Origin: Bacteroidales bacterium | Lineage (GTDB): Bacteria; Bacteroidota; Bacteroidia; Bacteroidales; Prolixibacteraceae | Reading direction: 5' to 3' | NCBI GenBank assembly: GCA_012729335.1 | Contig: JAAYDJ010000036.1 | Span: 62,001-126,000, forward strand | DNA: 64,000 nucleotides | Position numbers and translations under genes: made by a program | Shown: positions 36,364-44,498 of the stretch, piece after piece | Layout of the letters: the number at the start of each line of letters is the position of its first letter | How positions within the stretch are numbered: position 1 is the stretch's first letter | Notes under the pieces: model-generated | Database searches by the model: none | What the model saw: the letters and a program-made list of their open reading frames with translations, nothing else | What the model was told of the DNA's origin: nothing

Positions 36364-38154
36364 ATGCGAACGACCATCCATTTCATGCTGGCCCTATTAA
36401 TCATGGCAGGGTTCAGCCATTGCAGCACCCCCACCGGGGATAGGAGTTATCGTCATCCGGTTCCGGCCACCGCCGACAGCAACATCGTGCTTCCGCCGGC
36501 ATGGGCATTCGGAACGCTCTATGGCGGATATACCGACCAGGAAGGAACCATTGGCACCATCAGGGAGATCCTGGCACACGACTACCCCATTGATGCCTAT
36601 TGGATCGACTCCTGGTTCTGGAGTCATGCCGACCATGGAATCGGCCCCCATAAGTACATCGATTTTATCGCCGATACGGTGGCCTACCCCGACCGGAAGG
36701 CGATGTGGGACTTCATGGAACAACATCACATCAAAGGGGGTTTCTGGGTTTGGGACTGTATCCAGGAAACCGGAAACGAAGCAGCCTTTCATGAATTTAA
36801 GGAAAAGGGGTACTTCAGGGATATCTACATGAATACGAATCCCTGGCACAATAAGAGCACCAGCACAGCCATGCACCGCGAGGGAGAAGGCGAAGAGGGG
36901 ACTCCGACGGGAAATATCAATTTCGACGATCCTGAAGCGGCAGCCTGGTTTAAAACCCGCATGAAACACTTTTTCGATGAAGGTGCTGACTTCATTAAGC
37001 TCGACCGCACCACCCGGCTCAGCGTGGTCCGCACCATGTTCGAGATCAGTCAGGAATACGGCCGGGAAACACGTGGAAGAGGGTTTATGCTTTCGCATAT
37101 GGACGGCCTCGACGATGAAGCGTTCAAGCGCTATCCCACCAAGTGGACCAGCGATACCCGCAGCGACTGGTCCATAGAAGAACCCCTCAAGGAATTCAAC
37201 CCCTGGGTGCCCCGTGTCGCCTTCCGGGAAAATATTGCCCTCTACACCGACCCTGAGAAAAAAAGCAGCCGGATACCTTTTCTCACCAACGACACCGGAG
37301 GGTTCGACATGGGAAACACCACCGAACTGGACGAAGAGCTTTTTATACGCTGGATGCAATTCTCCATCTTTACCCCTATTACCTCCCTTTTTTCGCAGCC
37401 TGAGAATCCCACAGGCAACCTTCCCTGGAAATACTCCCCACTGGCCGATTCACTCTTCAGAACATACGCCCACCTGAGGATGCAGCTCTTTCCCTATCTT
37501 TACTCCTATGCACACCAGCACAGACTTACAGGAATCCCTATGATCCGCACCATCCCTGGTGAACGCTACACTTACCGCCTCGGCCATGAATTGCTGGTAG
37601 CCCCGGTGGTGACCCGGGGTGCCGTCACCAGGAAAGTGCCTTTCCCGGAAGGAGAATGGATATCCCTCAGACAAGGAATCTCCTACAAAGGAGATACCAC
37701 CTGCCAGGTGCAGGCCCCTCTGGAAGAAATCCCCGTGTTTGTAAGAAAAGGTGCGGTTATTCCCATGCGGGAGTATGCCTCTTCCATTGAAAAAGGGAAC
37801 AATGACCTCCTCCATCTCCATATTTTTCCCGGTGAAAAAAGCGCATTCACACTCATTGAGGATGATGGGAGCAGCAACGATTACCTCAGCGGGATCTATG
37901 CACAGACCACCATCACCCAGGAGGGGTCATCTGAAATGGTCACCGTGACCATCGATCCGGTCAAAGGGAGTTACATGGGAATAAAAGAGACAAGAAAATG
38001 GCACTTCCATATCCTGTGCGACAAACACCCCGAAAAAGTGGTCCTCGGTAACCGGGAAATCCTTTTCAACTGGATAGAAAAGGAGGGCATTTGTTCCGTA
38101 GAAACCGGTCCTCTCCCGCTGAAGAAGGGCACCCGCCTCAAGGTTGTTTTCTGA
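36364..38154 (+). CDS. Glycoside hydrolase family 31 lipoprotein
   Basis: About 596 residues with a lipoprotein signal (MAGFSHC, C20). The TIM barrel carries the GH31 nucleophile D214 in DFIKLDRT, with a probable acid/base D264 in WTSDTRSDW, and the FLTNDTGGF and FPYLYSYAHQ stretches. The C-terminal beta sandwich (HELLVAPVVTRG onwards) is normal. The family contains alpha-glucosidases, alpha-xylosidases and sulfoquinovosidases; which applies is not clear from motifs. The DUF4968 N-terminal domain is short or absent, so it is smaller than most members. The start was placed at ATG 36364, where the signal begins, leaving 125 bp after the preceding gene. Confidence 0.9.
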   Translation: MRTTIHFMLALLIMAGFSHCSTPTGDRSYRHPVPATADSNIVLPPAWAFGTLYGGYTDQEGTIGTIREILAHDYPIDAYWIDSWFWSHADHGIGPHKYIDFIADTVAYPDRKAMWDFMEQHHIKGGFWVWDCIQETGNEAAFHEFKEKGYFRDIYMNTNPWHNKSTSTAMHREGEGEEGTPTGNINFDDPEAAAWFKTRMKHFFDEGADFIKLDRTTRLSVVRTMFEISQEYGRETRGRGFMLSHMDGLDDEAFKRYPTKWTSDTRSDWSIEEPLKEFNPWVPRVAFRENIALYTDPEKKSSRIPFLTNDTGGFDMGNTTELDEELFIRWMQFSIFTPITSLFSQPENPTGNLPWKYSPLADSLFRTYAHLRMQLFPYLYSYAHQHRLTGIPMIRTIPGERYTYRLGHELLVAPVVTRGAVTRKVPFPEGEWISLRQGISYKGDTTCQVQAPLEEIPVFVRKGAVIPMREYASSIEKGNNDLLHLHIFPGEKSAFTLIEDDGSSNDYLSGIYAQTTITQEGSSEMVTVTIDPVKGSYMGIKETRKWHFHILCDKHPEKVVLGNREILFNWIEKEGICSVETGPLPLKKGTRLKVVF

Positions 38155-38162
38155 AGAGGCGC

Positions 38163-38194
38163 TTGCTTTTTTTAAGCCATTTTCCTTAGTTTTG
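38163..38194 (+). promoter_or_regulatory. Bacteroidota promoter TTG-N21-TAGTTTTG
   Basis: TTG at 38163-38165 and TAGTTTTG at 38187-38194, 26 nt before the ATG at 38221. It suggests the membrane protein gene is transcribed separately from the GH31. Confidence 0.6.
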
Positions 38195-38220
38195 GATAAA
38201 AATAGGGAGAATGAAAAGGA

Positions 38221-39024
38221 ATGAGTGATCGAACCGCGACCCCTTTTGGAGTGGTGGCACTTTTTGCCGCAGCCATGGGCTTTCTGGAGGCCATCGTGGT
38301 AGTTTACCTGCGGGCCCTTTACTACCCCGGTGGATTCACCTTTCCGCTCGCCCCCATGGCTCCCCACATCTTCAGGGCGGAGCTGGTCAGGGAGGTGGCC
38401 ACCCTGGTGATGCTGGGGGCGGTGGCCCGGCTGGCCGGCAGAAACCGCCTTCAACGCCTGGGAGCCTTCCTCTTCGCCTTTGCCGTCTGGGATATCCTCT
38501 ACTATGCAGCCCTGAAGATCTTCCTCGACTGGCCGGCCTCCCTTTTCACCTGGGACATCCTTTTCCTGATTCCCGTCACCTGGGTGGGCCCTGTCCTTGC
38601 ACCGGTCATCAACTCCCTGACCATGATCGCCATGGCCTGGCTCTGGCACTCCCTCGACAGGCACCATCCCCCGCTCTCCCTCCACCCTGCCGAATGGCTG
38701 CTCACCTTTTCCGGGGCCTTCCTGATCTTTGTCTCCTATGTCCGCGATTATACCCTGCTGATCCTGCGAAACTGGGGCCCCGGTTCCGGAGAAGGCACCG
38801 GAACAGCCGGGGAACTCACCCGGGCCGTCAGCCAGTACACCCCTGATCAATACCCCTGGTGGCTCTTCATCACCGGCGAACTCCTCATCCTTACCGCCAT
38901 GGCCCTGACCTGGAGAAGACTCAAACGCAAACTGAAGCTCATCATCCAAAACAAGAAAGCCTTCACCACCTCCGGGCTCCCCACTGACCTCCGGAATCTC
39001 AATGAGACAGCCCCAAAACAGTAG
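38221..39024 (+). CDS. Multi-pass membrane protein of unknown function
   Basis: 267 residues with about six hydrophobic segments: roughly residues 9-35, 60-80, 85-108, 112-148, 155-178 and 217-240, and a short basic cytoplasmic end (RRLKRKLKLIIQNKK). Trp and Tyr are enriched at the segment edges (VWDILYYAALKIF). I recognise no family and no catalytic residue. It lies between a PUL gene and a nucleotidase gene, has its own promoter, and is followed after 34 bp by a 22-bp repeat array. Function unknown. Confidence 0.75.
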   Translation: MSDRTATPFGVVALFAAAMGFLEAIVVVYLRALYYPGGFTFPLAPMAPHIFRAELVREVATLVMLGAVARLAGRNRLQRLGAFLFAFAVWDILYYAALKIFLDWPASLFTWDILFLIPVTWVGPVLAPVINSLTMIAMAWLWHSLDRHHPPLSLHPAEWLLTFSGAFLIFVSYVRDYTLLILRNWGPGSGEGTGTAGELTRAVSQYTPDQYPWWLFITGELLILTAMALTWRRLKRKLKLIIQNKKAFTTSGLPTDLRNLNETAPKQ

Positions 39025-39058
39025 CACTATTCCCGATGAAATACAACACCAGCCATGC

Positions 39059-39168
39059 ATTCAAAATTCAGGATTCCCTCATTCAAGATTCAGGATTCCC
39101 TCATTCAAGATTCAGGATTCCCTTATTCAGGATTCAAGATTCCCGCATTCAAGATTCAGGATTCCCGC
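39059..39168. repeat. 22-bp tandem array, 5 units, built of GATTCMN heptamers
   Basis: Five exact-length 22-bp units (39059, 39081, 39103, 39125, 39147), each ATTCAAG + ATTCAGG + ATTCCCKC or close variants, that is two heptamers plus one octamer. Units 2 and 3 differ at one base. It lies between the membrane protein and the 5'-nucleotidase gene and stays open as a reading frame on the + strand. Confidence 0.95.
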
Positions 39169-39233
39169 ATCACCTCGCCATTGCGGAAACCGCTCCGTTT
39201 TTAATCCATGGAGGAATCCGGTGGTCCCCGGCC

Positions 39234-41048
39234 ATGATGGGGCGAGTTCTGTGGCCACTTCTATTCATTCTCCTGTCCATGCTTTCTTTGCAGGGACAGG
39301 AGGTAAAAATCGCGGTTGCGGCGACTTCAGATGTGCACGGCTGCCTCTTTCCCTACGATTTCGAAGAGGGCCGGCCCGGAAAGAGCTCCCTGGCCGGGGT
39401 ATACCACCTCACCGACTCGATGCGCCGTGCGGGGATCCCCCTGGTCCTGCTTGAAAACGGAGACCTCCTTCAGGGCACCCCGGTGGCGTATTATGCCAAT
39501 TTTGTGCAGCAAAAACGGCGGAACCTTTTTGCCCGTGTACTGAACCTGATGAAATACGACGGGGTCACCGTGGGCAACCATGACATTGAGGCCGGACCGG
39601 CCGTCTATTACCGCCTGGAAAAAGAGTTGCGGGCGCCTTACCTGGGGGCCAACATCGTGAGCAACACCTCCGGGGAACCCCGGTTCAAACCCTATACAGT
39701 GGTCCGCCGCCAGGGAATCACCGTCGCCATCCTGGGTATGACCACCCCCTCGATCCCCGAATGGCTACCCCCCCAAATGTGGCAGGGACTCTCCTTCAAC
39801 GACATGATTCCCGAAGCCCGGAAATGGGTGGAAATCATCAAAAACAGGGAAAATCCCGACCTTATCGTCGGATTGTTCCACACGGGGTACGGCACCGGGG
39901 AGGTCTTTCCTGAGGGACGCCCACCAGAGAATGCAGGGCGGATCATCGCGGAACAGGTCGCGGGATTCGACCTGATCGTCCTGGGCCATGACCACCGCCG
40001 CAGAAACGAATGGATCACCCGTTCCGACAGCAGCCGGGTGCTGCTCCTCAACCCCGGCAGCGCCGCCACCCACCTGGCCCTGGCCGAATTCACACTGAAA
40101 CCTTCTGGTGCAAAGAGCCGCGGAAAAAAAAGTGATCCCCGGAAGGGGGCCTTGGCGATGACCACGAGAGGAGAAAATGCACAGCCCAAGACCAGGGAGG
40201 CTCAAAGGGCCACTCTCCTCAGGGCGGAAGGGAGCCTGCTGAAAGTCCCCGAAACCGTCAACTCCAACCGCTATACCCGGCGTTTCCGCAATGACCGGAA
40301 AGCCATCGGAGCCTTCTCAGACCGGAAAGTGGGCACACTGGGCGCTTCCATGGCAGGAGTGGAAGCCCTTTTCGGGAATTCGGCCTTTCTCGACCTCATC
40401 CACCGGGTACAACTTGAAACCACCGGCGCCGACCTCTCCCTGGCGGCCCCCCTCTCGGTGTCGGGAGAGATCTCTGCCGGCGACCTCCTGGTCAGGGACC
40501 TCTTCCAGATCTACCGCTACGAGAATTACCTCTACGTCATGGAACTCACGGGAGAGGAAATCAAAAATCACCTGGAGTATTCCTATGGCCTCTGGCTCAA
40601 TACAATGACCTCCCCCAACGATCATCTGCTGCGCTTCAGGGAGGGCACCGGCGACCGCACAGCGCTGGCCCATCCCTTCTATAATTTCGACTCGGCAGCG
40701 GGCATTCGCTATACCGTGGATGTGACCCGGCCTCCGGGAGAACGGGTTTCCATCACCGGCTTCGAAGACAACCGGCCCTTTGATCCCCGGAAAACCTACC
40801 GGGTAGCCCTTAATTCCTACCGGGGCAGTGGCGGCGGGGGACACCTGACCAACGGGGCCGGCATCCCCCGCGAAAAACTGCAGGAGAGAATCACCTGGGC
40901 ATCAGACACCGACCTGCGCACCCTTTTGATGCGCACCATCGAAACCCGCGGCACCCTCCACCCCACCCCGGGCACCAACTGGAAAATCATTCCCGAAGCG
41001 TATGCCTCCCGGGGCAGGGAAAACGACCTCCCCCTCCTGGCCCGCTGA
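39234..41048 (+). CDS. 5'-nucleotidase/2',3'-cyclic phosphodiesterase family enzyme
   Basis: About 604 residues with a signal peptide (VLWPLLFILLSMLSLQGQ). The metallophosphoesterase part contains SDVHG, ENGDLLQGTP, VGNHDIE and GHDHRRRN, the metal ligands of the UshA/CpdB type. A basic, low-complexity insert follows (about 289-335), then the C-terminal 5'-nucleotidase domain (FQIYRYENYLYVMELTGEEI and SYRGSGGGGH). It releases nucleosides and phosphate in the periplasm. The frame is open 200 bp upstream through the repeat array, but that N-terminus has no signal; I took ATG 39234 (a second ATG follows at 39237). Confidence 0.9.
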   Translation: MMGRVLWPLLFILLSMLSLQGQEVKIAVAATSDVHGCLFPYDFEEGRPGKSSLAGVYHLTDSMRRAGIPLVLLENGDLLQGTPVAYYANFVQQKRRNLFARVLNLMKYDGVTVGNHDIEAGPAVYYRLEKELRAPYLGANIVSNTSGEPRFKPYTVVRRQGITVAILGMTTPSIPEWLPPQMWQGLSFNDMIPEARKWVEIIKNRENPDLIVGLFHTGYGTGEVFPEGRPPENAGRIIAEQVAGFDLIVLGHDHRRRNEWITRSDSSRVLLLNPGSAATHLALAEFTLKPSGAKSRGKKSDPRKGALAMTTRGENAQPKTREAQRATLLRAEGSLLKVPETVNSNRYTRRFRNDRKAIGAFSDRKVGTLGASMAGVEALFGNSAFLDLIHRVQLETTGADLSLAAPLSVSGEISAGDLLVRDLFQIYRYENYLYVMELTGEEIKNHLEYSYGLWLNTMTSPNDHLLRFREGTGDRTALAHPFYNFDSAAGIRYTVDVTRPPGERVSITGFEDNRPFDPRKTYRVALNSYRGSGGGGHLTNGAGIPREKLQERITWASDTDLRTLLMRTIETRGTLHPTPGTNWKIIPEAYASRGRENDLPLLAR

Positions 41049-41158
41049 ACATACCCTCCGGCACCATCCCTCACCGGCAGAACTGACCACCCGAATCAAC
41101 ACCCAAAAGAGATTTCCCTGCAGAAAGAATTTGGAATGCCGGGAACACCATTTTCTGG

Positions 41159-41166
41159 TATATTTG
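41159..41166 (+). promoter_or_regulatory. Bacteroidota -7 promoter element (TATATTTG)
   Basis: Exact TAnnTTTG match, 21 nt before the GTG start of the DUF5916 gene. It supports that start. Confidence 0.55.
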
Positions 41167-41187
41167 CCTCACTAAGCCGGAACCATC

Positions 41188-43365
41188 GTGAATGCACTGA
41201 GAAAACACCTTTTGTCCCTTCTGCTCGCACTCCTGGCCTGCGGAGCCGCCACCGGCCAGTCAGCCCGGGAAACCCCACTTCCTGAACTGCATAATAAAGA
41301 TTTTGTTTATAATGCCAAAAGGATGCGGGCCACAATCCGTATCGACGGGAGTGCTGATGAACCCGACTGGCAGGACGCCCAGAAGGCCACCGACTTTTTT
41401 CTGGTGCTTCCCGTCGATACCGGCAAGGCGAAGCAACCTTCAGAGGTGATGCTGACTTACGACGACAAGGCGTTTTACATGGCCATCGTCTTTTACGACA
41501 CCGTTCCGGGGAAGCGGATCTCAGAATCGTTCCGCCGTGATTTCACCTTTGGGATCAACGACAATTTCCTCTCCTTTTTCGACACTTTTCTGGACCAGAC
41601 CAATGGTTTCTCCTTTGGGGTATCGGCGTCGGGGGCGGTCTGGGACGGGATGATGCACAGCGGGTCGACCATGAATCTCGACTGGGATGTGAAGTGGGAG
41701 TCGAAGACCCGGCATTACCCTGACCGGTGGGTGACTGAAATGAGGATTCCCTTCAAGTCGGTGCGTTACCCGCGTCAGAGCCGGCAGTGGCTGGTCAATT
41801 TCAGCCGGCTGGATCTGAAGACCAATGAGAAGTCGTCGTGGGCGCCGGTCCCGCGCCAGTTTCCGACGGCCTCCCTGGCCTATACGGGAGTGCTCAATTT
41901 TGAGGAGCCCCTGCCGCGTCCACGCCCGGCCATTTCGGTTATTCCCTATATCTTCGGGAATTATCATGAAGACATGGAGGCCGGCACCGGGCCGCAATAC
42001 AGAGGCGATGCCGGCTTCGACGCCAAACTGGGGCTCTCCTCCTCCCTCAACCTCGACCTGACGTACAACCCTGATTTTGCCCAGGTCGAAGTCGACCGCC
42101 AACAGATGAACATCGACCGGTTCGAACTTTTCTTTCCCGAGAAACGGCAGTTCTTCCTTGAGAACAGCGACCTCTTCTCAGGATTCGGCTACAATACGGT
42201 CACTCCCTTCTTTTCGCGCCGGATCGGCCTTGACGCCCCGGTGCTCGCAGGAGCCCGTCTCAGCGGAAAAATCGGCCGAAACACCCGCATCGGAGTGATG
42301 AACATGACCACCGAAAAAACCGGGGAACACCTCTCCCGCAACTATACGGTGGCCTCCCTTCAGAAAAAGGTCTTCGCCCGCTCCAACATCGGCTTTATCT
42401 TCATCAACAAGGAATACCTGCAGCAACCCGACACCACCCGGCTTTTCAACAGGGTGGCCGGCATCGACTTCAACCTGGCAGGAAGGAGCAACTTCTGGAC
42501 GGGAAAATTTTTCTACCACCGTTCCTTTCAGCCCGGAAACCCCGGCAAGCAGCACTCCCAGGGAGCAACCGTCGCCTACAACAGCAAACACTGGAGCCTG
42601 CGCATGTCGCAGACCAGCGTGGGGGAGAACTACCTGGCAGAAACCGGTTACGTACGCCGGCGGGGGTACAACTTCTGGGGACCCGACCTCGCCTTTCTCT
42701 TCGTGCCCAACCACAGCGTCGTCTCTCACGGCCCCTTCGCCAATATCGAGAATTATTATGACCCAGGATATGCCCTGCTCGACCACATCTGGAAATTCGG
42801 CTATAAGATGGAGTTCAGCAACACCGTCATCCTTCAGGCCGGGGCCATCGACCAGTACATCCGTCTGCAGGAAGATTTCGACCCCACACACGTCAGCACG
42901 GCCTTCCTTCCCGGAGGCAGCGATTACCGGTTTCTGTACGGATTCACAGAGGTGACCTCCGACAGCCGCCGCCTCCTCAAGGGAAACCTGAAGGCTGGTG
43001 CGGGCAATTTCTACAACGGCAACATGAACTATCTCGACGGCACCCTCACCTACAGGTATTCCCCCTATGCCAATCTCTCCCTGAATGTCGCCTGGAACGA
43101 CATCCGCCTGCCGGCCCCCTTCCGGAGAGAACACTTCTGGCTGATCGCCCCGAAGCTGGACCTGACCTTCACCGACAAGATCTTCCTCTCGACTTTCTTA
43201 CAGTACAACGAACAGATCGACAACCTTAACCTCAACATGCGCTTTCAGTGGAGGTACCAGCCAGTGTCGGACCTCTTTCTGGTGTATACTGACAATTATC
43301 TCCCCGGAAGCTGGAGCCACCGCAACCGCGCCCTGGTCCTCAAGCTGACCTACTGGCTCAACTGA
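41188..43365 (+). CDS. DUF5916 outer-membrane protein with CBM9-like domain
   Basis: 725 residues starting at GTG 41188, with a signal peptide (LLLALLACGAATGQ). Residues about 50-215 form a CBM9-like carbohydrate-binding fold (TIRIDGSADEPDWQDA, FSFGVSASGAVWDG, RWVTEMRIPF). The rest is DUF5916: FFPEKRQFFLENSDLFSG, then many amphipathic strands ending in RALVLKLTYWLN, a typical outer-membrane barrel end. The family often lies near peptidase or carbohydrate genes, but its role is unknown. A -7 element supports the GTG start. Confidence 0.86.
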   Translation: MNALRKHLLSLLLALLACGAATGQSARETPLPELHNKDFVYNAKRMRATIRIDGSADEPDWQDAQKATDFFLVLPVDTGKAKQPSEVMLTYDDKAFYMAIVFYDTVPGKRISESFRRDFTFGINDNFLSFFDTFLDQTNGFSFGVSASGAVWDGMMHSGSTMNLDWDVKWESKTRHYPDRWVTEMRIPFKSVRYPRQSRQWLVNFSRLDLKTNEKSSWAPVPRQFPTASLAYTGVLNFEEPLPRPRPAISVIPYIFGNYHEDMEAGTGPQYRGDAGFDAKLGLSSSLNLDLTYNPDFAQVEVDRQQMNIDRFELFFPEKRQFFLENSDLFSGFGYNTVTPFFSRRIGLDAPVLAGARLSGKIGRNTRIGVMNMTTEKTGEHLSRNYTVASLQKKVFARSNIGFIFINKEYLQQPDTTRLFNRVAGIDFNLAGRSNFWTGKFFYHRSFQPGNPGKQHSQGATVAYNSKHWSLRMSQTSVGENYLAETGYVRRRGYNFWGPDLAFLFVPNHSVVSHGPFANIENYYDPGYALLDHIWKFGYKMEFSNTVILQAGAIDQYIRLQEDFDPTHVSTAFLPGGSDYRFLYGFTEVTSDSRRLLKGNLKAGAGNFYNGNMNYLDGTLTYRYSPYANLSLNVAWNDIRLPAPFRREHFWLIAPKLDLTFTDKIFLSTFLQYNEQIDNLNLNMRFQWRYQPVSDLFLVYTDNYLPGSWSHRNRALVLKLTYWLN

Positions 43366-43508
43366 GCACACGATTTACCCTGCCGGAAGTTGAACCAGAG
43401 AAGAAACCGGACAGAAGGAAAACCAGACGGAAGGAGGAACCGGACCAATGAATGGACAGATCCTGGGGATTAATCGGGCTGCAGGGGATCAGAATTCGCT
43501 GATTATGG

Positions 43509-43516
43509 TAAATTTG
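43509..43516 (+). promoter_or_regulatory. Bacteroidota -7 promoter element (TAAATTTG)
   Basis: Exact TAnnTTTG match, 76 nt before the ATG of the sugar isomerase-like gene. The rest of the 227-bp gap shows only purine-rich ACCGGA/GGAAGG-like sequence. Confidence 0.45.
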
Positions 43517-43592
43517 TGGAGCAAAACAATGGGGTCTGTCGAATGAACGCATTAGTTTAAACCCGTATATTTTAACCATAAAATACAACCAC

Positions 43593-44432
43593 ATGAAGAG
43601 GATTTTCTTACTGGCCATTTTGCTGGCCACACATTTACTGGCGGCAGAGGCCCAGCAGCCAGCGCGGCCGGGAGAGCGACCCGCTCCTGAAACCACGGAA
43701 AAATTCAAGGTGGGCATGGCCGGGTACACCTTCCGCCATTTTGACCTCGACAAAACCCTGGAGGTGATGCAGAAAGCCGATGTCCATTATCTGTGCATCA
43801 AGGATTTTCACCTGCCCCTGAACAGCAGCGATGAACAGATCGCCGCTTTTCACGCCACGCTGAAGGCCAAAGGGGTCACAGGCTATGCCGTTGGCCCCAT
43901 CTACATGAAAACCAAAGAGGAGATCGACAACGCCTTTGACTACGCCCGCCGCGTGGGTGTCACCATGATCGTGGGCGTCCCCAACTATGAGCTGCTCCCT
44001 TATGTCGACCAGAAAGTGAAGGAGTATGACTTCAGGTATGCCATTCATCTCCACGGTCCCGATATGCCCCTGTATCCCGATGCCGACGACGTATGGAACA
44101 ACGTGAAGAACCTCGATCCCCGCATCGGGATGTGCCTCGACATCGGCCATGACACCCGCAACGGGAAAGATCCGGTGAAAGACCTCAAAAAATACCATTC
44201 CCGTGTTTTTGACATCCACATCAAGGATGTGACGGGGCCCTCCAAAGAGGGCTATTCCGTGGAAATCGGACGGGGAGTGATCGACATTCCCAGTTTCGTG
44301 AAAATGCTCCGCAAGGTAGGTTATACAGGTGTATGCAGCCTCGAACACGAGAAAAGCATGCAGGATCCCTTCATGGGGATTGCCGAATCGATCGGTTATT
44401 TCCGGGGAGTGATTGAAGCCACCCGCCGGTAA
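43593..44432 (+). CDS. Secreted sugar phosphate isomerase/epimerase-like TIM barrel
   Basis: 279 residues with a signal peptide (LLAILLATHLLAAEA-Q), so periplasmic, unlike cytoplasmic xylose isomerase relatives. The AP endonuclease 2-type barrel has KDFHLPL, AIHLHGPDM, CLDIGHDTRNG, VFDIHIKD, and the C-terminal acid in SLEHEKS. Periplasmic members of this group take part in 3-keto-sugar and inositol-type pathways, often with DUF1080 enzymes, one of which is at 13.1 kb. It lies 66 bp before GH127 and is probably in the same transcript. The substrate is not known. Confidence 0.85.
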   Translation: MKRIFLLAILLATHLLAAEAQQPARPGERPAPETTEKFKVGMAGYTFRHFDLDKTLEVMQKADVHYLCIKDFHLPLNSSDEQIAAFHATLKAKGVTGYAVGPIYMKTKEEIDNAFDYARRVGVTMIVGVPNYELLPYVDQKVKEYDFRYAIHLHGPDMPLYPDADDVWNNVKNLDPRIGMCLDIGHDTRNGKDPVKDLKKYHSRVFDIHIKDVTGPSKEGYSVEIGRGVIDIPSFVKMLRKVGYTGVCSLEHEKSMQDPFMGIAESIGYFRGVIEATRR

Positions 44433-44498
44433 CAGAACGTCGTCGTTTTCATCCCCGGAACAAAATGCAGAGCCTACACCCATAAAAACCAGTGCAAC

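Noticed and set aside
39036-39233. Extended N-terminus of the 5'-nucleotidase through the repeat array
   Set aside because: The extra 66 residues are encoded by the 22-bp array, have no signal peptide, and the true signal begins at ATG 39234.
43370-43460. Purine-rich ACCGGA/GGAAGG stretch as another tandem array
   Set aside because: I could not find a constant period; the units are too irregular to call.
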